Shown here piece by piece: positions 15,308 through 23,178 of a stretch of 28,538 nucleotides of DNA. The notes under the pieces are model-generated. The model ran no database searches. It was given only the letters and a program-made list of their open reading frames with translations, and was not told the origin of the DNA. The translations under genes were made by a program, and so were the position numbers. This DNA is from Lachnoclostridium sp. UBA2905 (GTDB lineage Bacteria > Bacillota > Clostridia > Lachnospirales > Lachnospiraceae): NCBI GenBank assembly GCA_002349525.1, contig DEDL01000008.1, positions 169,599-198,136 on the forward strand. The letters run 5' to 3'. Each line of letters begins with the position of its first letter. Within the stretch, counting starts at the first letter, position 1.

Positions 15308-15595
15308 ATGAATATTAAGAAAATTAAGAACATCTTTTTTGCAGCAGTTGCCTCAGTCATTTGTATAGCTGCAGCTAATCAGCCAATAACATCATAAGCT
15401 GTAAGTGGAGCTCCAAAGGATGTTTCGGAATTCAAGGGTCATTACTATTATGTGTATACAACCAACGAAAGCACTTCCTGGAGCGCATGCCAGGAAAAAT
15501 GTGCCAAGGTGGGTGGACATCTGGCAACTATCACCTCTAAGGATGAGATTGATTTCATACTGGAACGATGGTGCCAGAGATTCTCATTTCTTATC
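15308..15595 (+). pseudogene. Decayed C-type-lectin-domain secreted protein
   Basis: GGAGGA (15292-15297) and ATG 15308 are intact and start a signal peptide (MNIKKIKNIFFAAVASVICI). An in-frame TAA at 15395-15397 (codon 30) then interrupts it at the likely cleavage site; CAA to TAA is the simplest change. Past the stop the same frame reads FKGHYYYVYTTNESTSWSACQ, then GGHLATITSKDEIDFI, the first half of a C-type lectin fold. The second half, with its WIGL and WND-type motifs, is missing: the frame runs into the antisense of the thioesterase gene. So the gene has a nonsense codon and a 3' truncation. Confidence 0.75.
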
Positions 15596-16003
15596 CTAAA
15601 ACTCCTGCTTCTTAAAACCATTAATCAAAACAGTAGCAATTTTATTTCCAAGTTCATCCCTTACACTTACAAGGTACGTGCATGTAGATCTGCCATCCTT
15701 AACGCAGTTTGCCTCAGCAATAACCTTATTGCCCTTGCAGACTCCGGTGTAGGTAATACTGCTTGAAAGTGAAACAGTTCCCGGTTTTTCCCAGTTTGAG
15801 GCAACAGCAAATGTGAAATCAGCCAGGGTAAATATTGCTCCCCCCATTACTGACCCCATTGCATTACGGTGAACATCCTCCACCATAAAACTGCACTTTG
15901 AATAATTCTTGCCATAAGCCTCAACTCTCATATTATTATCAAAAGCAAATCTATCATTTTCAAAAAATTTCTGAACCTCTTCCAGTGAATTACAAAAAGC
16001 CAT
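15596..16003 (-). CDS. PaaI-like hotdog-fold thioesterase
   Basis: A 135-residue hotdog protein of the usual PaaI length. HRNAMGSVMGGAIFTLADFTFAVA matches the family active-site helix with its invariant Gly-Gly and Asp, and SITYTGVCKGNKVIAEA and the YLVSVRDELGNKIA strand follow. Members hydrolyse acyl- or aryl-CoA thioesters in the cytoplasm. I chose ATG 16003 because GAGGAGG lies 8 bases before it; the longer frame from 16060 would put that site inside the gene. It is convergent with the lectin remnant and divergent from the CYTH gene. The substrate is unknown. Confidence 0.88.
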   Translation of the reverse strand: MAFCNSLEEVQKFFENDRFAFDNNMRVEAYGKNYSKCSFMVEDVHRNAMGSVMGGAIFTLADFTFAVASNWEKPGTVSLSSSITYTGVCKGNKVIAEANCVKDGRSTCTYLVSVRDELGNKIATVLINGFKKQEF

Positions 16004-16100
16004 ATCCATTTCCTCCTCAAATTTAGTATTGCCTGTATCGCATAAAATATACTTAAGCATGATATTCTGTCATGTTTTTTAACAAATTTTCACCAAAACC

Positions 16101-16129
16101 TTTACGTATCGATTCTATCACTATATAAT
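16101..16129 (+). promoter_or_regulatory. Sigma-A type promoter for the CYTH gene
   Basis: TTTACG (16101-16106), a 17-base spacer and a perfect TATAAT (16124-16129). The start codon is 38 bases further on. Confidence 0.6.
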
Positions 16130-16167
16130 TAAAGTGTATATAAAGAAATAAAGAGGTAACGTTTATT

Positions 16168-16674
16168 ATGTCTGATAATATGGAAATTGAGAAGAAATAT
16201 CTTGTTAAATCCCTGCCTGATAATCTTGCAGATTACGAATGCAAGACAATTGAACAGGGTTATTTGTCTATTACACCTGTAGTACGTGTAAGAAAGCAGA
16301 ATGATGAATATATTCTTACATATAAGTCAGGTGGACTTATGATCCGTAAGGAGGTTGAACTTCCTCTTGATAAGGACAGCTACAAACATCTGCTCAAAAA
16401 GACTGATGGATGTATCATATCTAAGAAAAGATATGTAATACCTGATGGCACCGGGCAAAATATCGAACTTGATATATTTACCAAGAGCCTTGAGGGACTT
16501 ATCATTGCTGAAGTGGAATTCACATCAGAAAGCGAGGCTCTTAGTTACAACCCACCTTCATGGTTTGATGTGGAAGTAACAGACAACCCCGCTTTTCAAA
16601 ACAGCACTCTCAGCAGTCTTACTGATGAAGTACGCGTTTCATTTTTAAAGAAATACGTATACCAGAAACACTAA
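16168..16674 (+). CDS. CYTH-domain triphosphatase
   Basis: A 168-residue triphosphate tunnel enzyme. It starts with the diagnostic ExExK signature (MEIEKKYLV, residues 5-13). Alternating charged strands follow: VVRVRKQ, YILTYKSG, RKEVELPL, KKRYVIPDG, IELDIF and GLIIAEVEF. These residues line a tunnel that binds triphosphate and divalent metal. Bacterial members of this size usually hydrolyse inorganic tripolyphosphate. GAGGT lies 10 bases before ATG 16168. Single gene with its own promoter. Class IV adenylate cyclase is a less likely alternative. Confidence 0.88.
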   Translation: MSDNMEIEKKYLVKSLPDNLADYECKTIEQGYLSITPVVRVRKQNDEYILTYKSGGLMIRKEVELPLDKDSYKHLLKKTDGCIISKKRYVIPDGTGQNIELDIFTKSLEGLIIAEVEFTSESEALSYNPPSWFDVEVTDNPAFQNSTLSSLTDEVRVSFLKKYVYQKH

Positions 16675-16717
16675 TGTACATTTGCACGTTTATTGTGTGT
16701 TTGTTCGTTTATACGTT

Positions 16718-16760
16718 TATTGCAAAATATTGTACTTTTATAGCACATTATTTTGCAATA
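16718..16760. terminator. 12-bp AT-rich inverted repeat between convergent genes
   Basis: TATTGCAAAATA (16718-16729) and TATTTTGCAATA (16749-16760) pair perfectly around a 19-base loop, in the gap between the CYTH stop and the acetylesterase stop. It could be a shared terminator for both directions. The stem is low in GC and there is no clean T-run, so this is uncertain. Direct repeats of CGTTTAT precede it. Confidence 0.45.
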
Positions 16761-16773
16761 TGGTTTGTGAATC

Positions 16774-18795
16774 TTAAAGCACGGATACAACATCTAAGAC
16801 AAATGGTGATGCAGGTAATCCGTTCATATCGTATATTGAAGGCTTGTAAGGACAGTTATCATAACAGTATCTTACAGCCTTTACTTTTTCTGGAAGCCCT
16901 TTTATGACTACAGTATTATCCTTTACAGACACGTCAGAAACCTGCTTCCATTTTTTATCCTCATTTTCATCAAATATAAGAGGGATATCCTTTGCTCCTG
17001 CACTGGTACTCACCTCAAAGCTTTCACAATTTTTAAGCACCAGCTTATCACAATGAGAAAATGAAATGACCAGAGTATTATCATTTTCATTATATGTGGC
17101 CCTTGTTACAAGCGGACCGGTACCTGTGCTTATGTCCTTTGCAAGTGCCGCAAGTCTTTTGCCCACATCCCTTTTGGTCTGTGGATGAAGGTCATTGGCC
17201 TCACCAATGTCAAATGTTACAGCCATTGCCGTATCAGGAATTCTGCTTGCAAGACGCTGCTGTTCCCTTATCACAGCCCAGGAATCCTTAGCAACAACCC
17301 TGGCCGGATCATCAAATTGCGGAAGCTGAACAAAATAAACCGGAAGCTTGTCTCCAAACCACTGTCTAAGCATGTAAACATATTTTTCGAAAAGCTCACA
17401 ATACTTGTTGGCATTCACCTCATTTGACTCACCCTGATACCAGAGACTTCCCTTAAATGTGTAATTCCTAAGGGCATGTGTCATTCCATTATATATGGCG
17501 GCAGGCTTATACTGGAAAAATGTCATCATAGGAAGCACTTCCATGGAAGGGCCCATTTTATAACGCCATTTTCCTGAAAGATCAATTTCATAGCGACCCT
17601 TCTCAGGCACAGCATCCACAGGATTCCCTGCCCGGCCCCTATAGCCGCCCTCATATATGTACTCCCTGCCCTGTATGCAGTATCTCTTATCAAATGTAAA
17701 GCCACCTGTATTTCTATTAATAATAACTCTGACAGTAAGTACATTCCTTCCGGCTTTAAGCACTCCATCAGGCAGCATATATCTTCTTGGTGGATACATG
17801 TAATCCGTCTGACCTACATTATGGCCGTTAAGATACACCACATCTGCATCAATTATTGTTCCAAGTCTTAATAGTGCCCCCTCTGTCAGATAATTGTCAG
17901 GCACATAGAATTCCTTTCTAAACCAAATAGAACCGTGATGTTCACCTATCTCCGTATCACCGAAAAATACCGGCACATCCATTTCGGCCCAGTCTGAATC
18001 ATCATAAGCTTCTCCGGTAAATAAGCACACATCACCATCTAATCCGTCATCAAGCTCATTCAACCTGGCATACCAGTCTGACAGTTCCTTCATATCGCTG
18101 TCACACACACTCTTTACATAAGCCTTATCCTTGCATTTTTCCAAATCTTCATCATATATACCATAGGCCTTCAGTATTTCTTCTGACAAATGAGCCTCAA
18201 TTGGTGTTCCACCAATTCCACAGTTTATAAGTCCCACAGGAATGCCACTTGTTTCATGAATATCTCTGGCAAAATTAAAGCCTGTTGCGCTCATTTTAAG
18301 AATGTCATCACCTACAGCACGCATCCAGTAACCCTCTTCGTACTGATCTCTTTTCTCTCCAAATGCAATCTGTAATGGCACTCTGAATTCTCTAAGCTCC
18401 GGGTAATTAATGTCAGGAAGCTCTTCCCCAATCAGGTCTATAGTCCTGCTTACAGTAAGCTCCATGTTGGATTGTCCACTTATAAAATAAACATCTCCAA
18501 ACAGTACATCATTTATATTGACCTCCATTGCCCCACTCCATATTCTGATATGATATGGACCTCCTGCAGGACCGGTTGCAATTTCAAATGAAAATTCACC
18601 CTGTGAATCTGCAAAAACAGTTTTCACATCAGGCTTATCCTGTGCCGGCTTATCAGTCTCCGGGCTAATCTCCAGATTAATTCTGCTGCCACAGTTTGCA
18701 AAGCCCCATATACGGACCCTGCTTTCTCTTTGAAGTATCATTCCATCACTAAATACCCTGAATAATTCAAAACAATCCTTATCGTATTTTTTCAC
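16774..18795 (-). CDS. Sialate O-acetylesterase (SGNH family)
   Basis: A cytoplasmic esterase of about 673 residues that removes O-acetyl groups from sialic acid or related sugars. Catalytic Ser109 lies in FISGQSNMEL; the block LWYQGESN and the Asp535-x-His537 pair in NDLHP complete the SGNH set. Between them sits an inserted beta-sandwich domain (about 265-400) with YLNGHNVG, as in other long members. The N-terminus (VFSDGMILQRE) is typical of the family. There is no signal peptide, so it would act on imported sugars. The frame is open from 18816, but the GTG at 18795 has GGGGAG 7 bases before it and lies just after the HPt stop, so I prefer it. It is last in the array that begins with spoIIID and rnf. 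Confidence 0.9.
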   Translation of the reverse strand: MKKYDKDCFELFRVFSDGMILQRESRVRIWGFANCGSRINLEISPETDKPAQDKPDVKTVFADSQGEFSFEIATGPAGGPYHIRIWSGAMEVNINDVLFGDVYFISGQSNMELTVSRTIDLIGEELPDINYPELREFRVPLQIAFGEKRDQYEEGYWMRAVGDDILKMSATGFNFARDIHETSGIPVGLINCGIGGTPIEAHLSEEILKAYGIYDEDLEKCKDKAYVKSVCDSDMKELSDWYARLNELDDGLDGDVCLFTGEAYDDSDWAEMDVPVFFGDTEIGEHHGSIWFRKEFYVPDNYLTEGALLRLGTIIDADVVYLNGHNVGQTDYMYPPRRYMLPDGVLKAGRNVLTVRVIINRNTGGFTFDKRYCIQGREYIYEGGYRGRAGNPVDAVPEKGRYEIDLSGKWRYKMGPSMEVLPMMTFFQYKPAAIYNGMTHALRNYTFKGSLWYQGESNEVNANKYCELFEKYVYMLRQWFGDKLPVYFVQLPQFDDPARVVAKDSWAVIREQQRLASRIPDTAMAVTFDIGEANDLHPQTKRDVGKRLAALAKDISTGTGPLVTRATYNENDNTLVISFSHCDKLVLKNCESFEVSTSAGAKDIPLIFDENEDKKWKQVSDVSVKDNTVVIKGLPEKVKAVRYCYDNCPYKPSIYDMNGLPASPFVLDVVSVL

Positions 18796-18797
18796 TC

Positions 18798-19157
18798 TTA
18801 TTCTCCCCGCACACATGATAGTACACAGTCATATATTTTCTGTGCTTCCTTTATCTTATCTGTAAGACCATCTGTGCTTCCATTTCTGGCAGTTTCACAT
18901 ATGTCCGTCACAAGTCCGTCAAGTTCTTCAAGTCCTGCGTTCCCAACAGTTCCCTTAAGGGAATGTGCAGTTTCAAATATCTCCTCTGCCGAAACATCAT
19001 CCTTAGATGCAAGGTTAAATAATGTTTCAAATTTTTCATCCATTATCACAAGCTTTAATATCTTTAGAAACATTCTTTCATTGCCCATATGCATCTTAAT
19101 GCCCTCATCAACGTTAACTCCACATTCTTCTAATCTTTTTCTTGTACATTCATCCAT
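18798..19157 (-). CDS. HPt-domain phosphotransfer protein
   Basis: A 119-residue four-helix protein with the HPt signature around His65 (ETAHSLKGTVGNAGL). HPt proteins carry phosphate between receiver domains in phosphorelays or by themselves in signalling chains. Nothing else is fused to it. GGGGGAAAG precedes ATG 19157. It starts 50 bases after the rnfB stop and ends two bases before the acetylesterase GTG, so it is probably in the same transcript. Its kinase and receiver partners are not adjacent. Confidence 0.9.
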   Translation of the reverse strand: MDECTRKRLEECGVNVDEGIKMHMGNERMFLKILKLVIMDEKFETLFNLASKDDVSAEEIFETAHSLKGTVGNAGLEELDGLVTDICETARNGSTDGLTDKIKEAQKIYDCVLSCVRGE

Positions 19158-19207
19158 AAACTTTCCCCCGTTTATCCCAGTCTGGAAAATTCCCGGTTTT
19201 CAAATGA

Positions 19208-20230
19208 TTATATATCATTTGCCCTTCTTAAATTATATGTCAGCAGGCCATTTTTATCAACAATACATTTTGATGGACATTTTTCAAGGCAAAGCCCACA
19301 TGCAGTGCATTTTCCATAATCAATTTCAGGCAGATTATCCTTCAAAATGATACATTGGGTGCTGCAGGACTTAAGGCATATGCCGCAGCCTATACAGCCT
19401 CTGCTGCATATCTCTTTGACACCTTTTCCCTTGTCGGTATTACTACATACTATTTCAGGAAAATTTTTTAAAAAGGGTCTCCCATGAATCACATGAGTTG
19501 GACAGATCTGTCTGCATTTGCCACAGTTTATGCATTTGTCACCATCAATCACAGCCAGGCCCTTATATATGCTAATGGCATCATTTTCACAGACTTTTAC
19601 ACAGCTTCCATAGCCAAGGCAGCCAAATTTACAGGCCTTAGGTCCCTTATTGGGAAGCAGCAACGCCTCCTCGCAGCTATTGATACCATAGCACTTATAT
19701 TTGCTTTTTGCTGCGTCACAGTTTCCACCACATTTTACATACATAACCTGCTTTTCAGGAATTGTCCGGGCTTCACGCTTTGATTGATCTTCACACATTG
19801 ATTGATCTTCACGCATTGATTGATCTTCACGCATTGATTGATCTTCATACATTGATTGATCCTCACGCATTGATTGATCTTTACACATTGATTGATCTTC
19901 ACGCATTGTCTGGGCTTCATACCTTGCTTTCTCTGCCAGCATATTCTCATTTTTTCCCTTCAGAATATTCTTGATGTTTTCTATATTCTCAGGTCCAATC
20001 CCAGCCGTACACATATCAGGTCGGGCTGATTTTTCCACAATTGCACTGGCATAATCATCACAACCTGCATAGCCGCAGCCACCGCAATTGTTTCCCGGCA
20101 GTTCATTTCTTATCATCTCCACACGTTCATCCGTTTTTACATAAAAAATCTTTCCGGCGACACCAAGAATCAGTCCCGCCAAAAGTCCGCTTATCCCTGC
20201 AAATGACACAGCCATTAAAAACATTTCCAT
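19208..20230 (-). CDS. rnfB: Rnf complex subunit RnfB, multi-cluster ferredoxin
   Basis: The 340-residue electron-entry subunit of the Rnf ferredoxin:NAD+ oxidoreductase. It has an N-terminal membrane helix (about 7-29), a [4Fe-4S] domain with NNCGGCGYAGC and Cys74, and then many Cys groups: CGGNC...CYGINSC, CKFGCLGYGSCVKVC, CINCGKCRQICP, CSRGCIGCGICLKSC and CTACGLCLEKCP. That is enough for about six clusters, as in other clostridial RnfB proteins. Between the N-terminal cluster and the rest, residues 109-150 are seven copies of a hexapeptide (MREDQS type), not a normal part of the protein. ATG 20230 starts 6 bases after the rnfA stop. Last gene of the rnf set. Confidence 0.96.
   Translation of the reverse strand: MEMFLMAVSFAGISGLLAGLILGVAGKIFYVKTDERVEMIRNELPGNNCGGCGYAGCDDYASAIVEKSARPDMCTAGIGPENIENIKNILKGKNENMLAEKARYEAQTMREDQSMCKDQSMREDQSMYEDQSMREDQSMREDQSMCEDQSKREARTIPEKQVMYVKCGGNCDAAKSKYKCYGINSCEEALLLPNKGPKACKFGCLGYGSCVKVCENDAISIYKGLAVIDGDKCINCGKCRQICPTHVIHGRPFLKNFPEIVCSNTDKGKGVKEICSRGCIGCGICLKSCSTQCIILKDNLPEIDYGKCTACGLCLEKCPSKCIVDKNGLLTYNLRRANDI
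19781..19906 (-). repeat. Seven 18-bp repeats inside rnfB
   Basis: Seven in-frame units encode MREDQS, MCKDQS, MREDQS, MYEDQS, MREDQS, MREDQS, MCEDQS. They differ by one or two bases each, suggesting recent slippage. There are no spacers, so it is not a CRISPR. The added segment is hydrophilic and probably a flexible or helical linker. Confidence 0.95.
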
Positions 20231-20236
20231 ATGACC

Positions 20237-20806
20237 TTATCCCCCAAATCCAAAAAATGCAATTGCCATAAGACCTGCAGTTATAAGTGTTATGGGCATT
20301 CCCTGAAATGCCTTTGGTATATCCTTATTATTATCAAGCCTTTCTCTTATTCCTGCCATAATCACAATGGCAAGAAAGAATCCGCATGAAACACCAAGAC
20401 TATAAACAATGCTTTCCAATAACGAAAAGCCCCCCTCTGCTGCCTTTATTGTGGTGCCAAGTACTGCACAATTTGTTGTTATAAGGGGAAGATAAACCCC
20501 CAGCGCCTTATATAGAGAGGGCATCATTTTTCGTAAAATGATCTCCACAAGCTGTACAAGCGTCGCAATTAAAAGAATAAAAATAATTGTCCGCATATAA
20601 TTAAGATTAAATCTGTTTAAAAGTCTCCATACCGGATATGTAACCATGCAGGACATCACTATTACAAACAGGACTGCCCCACTCATGCCTACAGCTGTAG
20701 ACATTTTCTTTGATACTCCTAAAAATGGACAGATTCCAAGAAACTGCGACAAAATGACATTATTTATAAGCATGGCTGCTATAAAAATAGAAAAATAATG
20801 CTCCAC
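20237..20806 (-). CDS. rnfA: Rnf complex membrane subunit RnfA
   Basis: A 189-residue, six-helix membrane subunit of the Rnf/Nqr core. It carries the signature NNVILSQFLGICPFLGVSKK in the first helix and YLPLITTNCAVLG in the fourth; each has the Cys that holds the membrane [2Fe-2S] cluster shared with RnfE. I chose GTG 20806 because AGGTGG lies 9 bases upstream and the N-terminus then matches the usual length; GTG 20815 would sit on the ribosome site. Confidence 0.95.
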   Translation of the reverse strand: MEHYFSIFIAAMLINNVILSQFLGICPFLGVSKKMSTAVGMSGAVLFVIVMSCMVTYPVWRLLNRFNLNYMRTIIFILLIATLVQLVEIILRKMMPSLYKALGVYLPLITTNCAVLGTTIKAAEGGFSLLESIVYSLGVSCGFFLAIVIMAGIRERLDNNKDIPKAFQGMPITLITAGLMAIAFFGFGG

Positions 20807-20858
20807 CCCATTCACCCACCTTTATATTTGAGCAAGATTTTGACTTTCCTGTTTCTGA

Positions 20859-21497
20859 TTACTGTTTGCCCTTACATCTCCGGCATTTTCCGCAGTCAGT
20901 ATTCATGCAGGCAAAACTGCCAGTACCCTTAGAATTACCCTTTTTACACCTGATAAATGCACAAAGAAATGCCAACACAAAAAAAGCACCCGGTGCCATT
21001 GTAAAAATAGAAACGGGTGTATATCTTCCATCAAAAAATCTTTTGTTAAAATCAAAGCCAAATACTGTTCCACAGCCTGCGATTTCCCTTAAAATACTTA
21101 TAAGAGTAAGTCCTGCTGTAAAGCCAAGCCCCATGCCTATTCCATCAAACACAGACAATAAAACAGCATGGTCCTTAGCATAGGCTTCTGCTCTTCCAAG
21201 AATTATGCAATTTACGACTATAAGGGGAATGTACACCCCTAAAGCCTGATAAAGACCTCTAAACCAGGCCTGCATTACAAGGTCAATTACGGTTACAAAT
21301 GATGCCGCTATAACAATGTAGGCAGGTATTCTGACTCCCTTTGGAATCACTTTTCTTAACATAGAAATACAGGCATTGGAAAAAATCAGGACTACTGTTG
21401 TAGACAATCCCATTCCTAACCCATTACCAGCCCTGCTTGTAACCGCAAGTGTAGGACACATACCAAGCATCAGCACAAATGTGGGATTCTCTCTCAC
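20859..21497 (-). CDS. rnfE: Rnf complex membrane subunit RnfE, start unclear
   Basis: A six-helix membrane subunit, paralogue of RnfA. It has VLMLGMCPTLAVTSRAG and YIPLIVVNCIILGRAEA with the paired cluster cysteines, then GLGFTAGLTLISILREIAG. The listed start is GTG 21497, the only standard start in frame, but it has no ribosome site. The open frame reaches back to 21566 and encodes DKYLERIYNGLVRENPTF across the GTG, which looks like a normal RnfE N-terminus. The ribosome site (GGGAGGGAG, 21541-21549) and a GTG at 21541 are in another frame, and one added A in the run at 21535-21538 would join them. The C-terminus is a Cys-rich tail, CMNTDCGKCRRCKGK. Confidence 0.9.
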   Translation of the reverse strand: MRENPTFVLMLGMCPTLAVTSRAGNGLGMGLSTTVVLIFSNACISMLRKVIPKGVRIPAYIVIAASFVTVIDLVMQAWFRGLYQALGVYIPLIVVNCIILGRAEAYAKDHAVLLSVFDGIGMGLGFTAGLTLISILREIAGCGTVFGFDFNKRFFDGRYTPVSIFTMAPGAFFVLAFLCAFIRCKKGNSKGTGSFACMNTDCGKCRRCKGKQ

Positions 21498-21569
21498 CAG
21501 GCCATTATATATTCTTTCTAAATATTTGTCCGTGTTTTCACTCCCTCCCTGCTTAAGTGTATGATACTA

Positions 21570-22187
21570 TCAGATTGATTGGTTAAGCTTAATGCACTCA
21601 TTTACCCCGGCAGTCACTGCCTTTGACGTAATGGTTGCTCCGGATATTGCACTTATCTCATCATCTCCCGGTGTCTTGGAGCGTGAAACCCCAAGCTCGT
21701 TACTTTTGCCCTTAAACTGTCCCTTGAATTCATCACTGGTACAATTAGCGCCAAGTCCCGCTGTCTCATTCATTGATACAATTTCAAGGGAGGTTATGAC
21801 ATTATTTTCGTCAAAACCAATAGACATAGTAATATTGTTCTGAGTGCTGTAACCCTTAGTAGATACAATATAGGCCCTGCCAAGACTCTTATTGCTTTTA
21901 TCATAGATAAGGGCACCCTCTTCAATTCTTACATCCTTATTATCCGGAGTATATGCCTTGATTTTATTGCTTAATTCATCATCATAGCGTACATCAACAT
22001 CACCATACTCCTTAAAAACGTTCTTATAGGCAATAAGCTTTCCCTCTTTAGAAGCCTCGTCTATGGGCTTTTTGGTTGTATTAAAAACCAAAACCAGTAT
22101 TCCTGCAAGAATTACTGTAATTCCAAGTAATATCAATGCATCCTTAATGTAACTGTCACCTTTTCTCTTAATTCTGCGTCTTGCCAT
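21570..22187 (-). CDS. rnfG: Rnf complex flavoprotein subunit RnfG
   Basis: A 205-residue subunit with one N-terminal membrane helix (about 22-42) and an outward FMN-binding domain. The covalent FMN site is the Thr of SGAT, Thr185, in EISAISGATITSKAV, and ETAGLGANC precedes it. ATG 22187 has GGAAGGGAG upstream. The first 20 bases overlap the end of rnfD, indicating translational coupling. Electrons pass between FMN in RnfG and RnfD during ferredoxin-to-NAD+ transfer. Confidence 0.95.
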   Translation of the reverse strand: MARRRIKRKGDSYIKDALILLGITVILAGILVLVFNTTKKPIDEASKEGKLIAYKNVFKEYGDVDVRYDDELSNKIKAYTPDNKDVRIEEGALIYDKSNKSLGRAYIVSTKGYSTQNNITMSIGFDENNVITSLEIVSMNETAGLGANCTSDEFKGQFKGKSNELGVSRSKTPGDDEISAISGATITSKAVTAGVNECIKLNQSI

Positions 22188-23178
22188 ATTTTCTCTTCTC
22201 CCTTCCAAATGGTACAGGCATTGTAATTTTTTCTATCAATGGAACCACCATATTGCCGCATAAAATTGCATATGAAACTCCCTCTGCCTGGCTGCCCCTT
22301 AATCGAAATACTGCAGTGAGTATCCCAAGCAGGACACCAAATATGAACCTGCCAGAGTCTGTTACCGGACTGGTCACGTAGTCCGTTGCCATAAAAAATG
22401 CTCCGAACATAAGCCCTCCCCCTAACAAATGAGCCGTCACAAAGGAAAGCCCGCTTCCCTTGCCGCAAAAAATTCCATATGCATATACTATAACAGAAAA
22501 TGATACAATATACGATACCGGAATTTTAAAAGATATTACATTTCTCATTTTCAAAAATACGGCCCCACAAAAAATTGCCGGAAGACAGGTTTCCCCTATG
22601 CAGCCGGGAATTATTCCCAAAAACATGGATGGGATATGAAGACTTTCTCCTTCTTTAAGACAGGCAAGAGGCGTTGCACCTGAGACAGCATCTGCCCCTT
22701 TTAAAAATGAGCCGTCCCACATCATTTCTCCAGTCTTAAAGTCTGTCATAATTCCAGCAAATGATATTAATAAAAAGCATCTTGCCGCAAGAGCCGGATT
22801 CATAAAGTTTTTTCCAAGTCCCCCAAACAGCTGCTTTACAACAATAATTGCAAATATTCCCCCTAAAAACGGAATAAAACATGGAACACCCGGTGGAAGA
22901 TTAAGGGCTAAGAGCAAACCTGTAACTACAGCACTCAGATCATTTGTAGTATTCTTTTTTTTCATCAATAGCTCATACACATATTCAGATAAAACACATG
23001 TAGCAAGACTTATGATTATAATAAACATGGCTCTTACCCCAAAATGAACAATTCCAAAGAAGACTGACGGCATAAGAGCCAGACATACATCTCCCATAAT
23101 AGAAGCTGTTGTTACATCATCTCTAATGTGAGGTGCGGCGGATATATTGTACAAATTAAGCTGTTCACCTTCTTTCAC
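22168..23178 (-). CDS. rnfD: Rnf complex membrane flavoprotein subunit RnfD
   Basis: A 336-residue membrane subunit with about nine or ten helices. The early SAAPHIRDDVTTASIM and NLPPGVPCFIPFLGG segments, GKNFMNPALAARCFLL and FMATDYVTSP are family marks; the covalent FMN sits on Thr169 in AVSGATPL. It starts with GTG 23178, overlapping the end of rnfC by 14 bases with only a weak ribosome site, so it probably relies on coupling. It is thought to take part in Na+ or H+ pumping. Confidence 0.95.
   Translation of the reverse strand: MKEGEQLNLYNISAAPHIRDDVTTASIMGDVCLALMPSVFFGIVHFGVRAMFIIIISLATCVLSEYVYELLMKKKNTTNDLSAVVTGLLLALNLPPGVPCFIPFLGGIFAIIVVKQLFGGLGKNFMNPALAARCFLLISFAGIMTDFKTGEMMWDGSFLKGADAVSGATPLACLKEGESLHIPSMFLGIIPGCIGETCLPAIFCGAVFLKMRNVISFKIPVSYIVSFSVIVYAYGIFCGKGSGLSFVTAHLLGGGLMFGAFFMATDYVTSPVTDSGRFIFGVLLGILTAVFRLRGSQAEGVSYAILCGNMVVPLIEKITMPVPFGREKRKYGKTQN

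Noticed and set aside
16020..16060. N-terminal extension of the thioesterase beginning MLKYILCD, similar to the zinc-ribbon start MLKVYIC
   Set aside because: The two DNA stretches share a 10-mer (TCATGCTTAA) and a few later bases, but the similarity ends within about 25 bases and the thioesterase has a much better start at 16003. Probably chance, though a relic is possible.
19202..19220. AAATGAT/ATCATTT hairpin at the rnfB stop as a terminator
   Set aside because: The stem is seven AT-rich pairs without a T-run and overlaps the stop codon; too weak to call.
19735..19974. CRISPR-like repeat array or repeat-rich antisense ORFs
   Set aside because: The 18-bp repeats have no unique spacers and lie in frame within rnfB, with conserved Fe-S motifs on both sides. 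The open frames on the other strand are by-products of the repeat.
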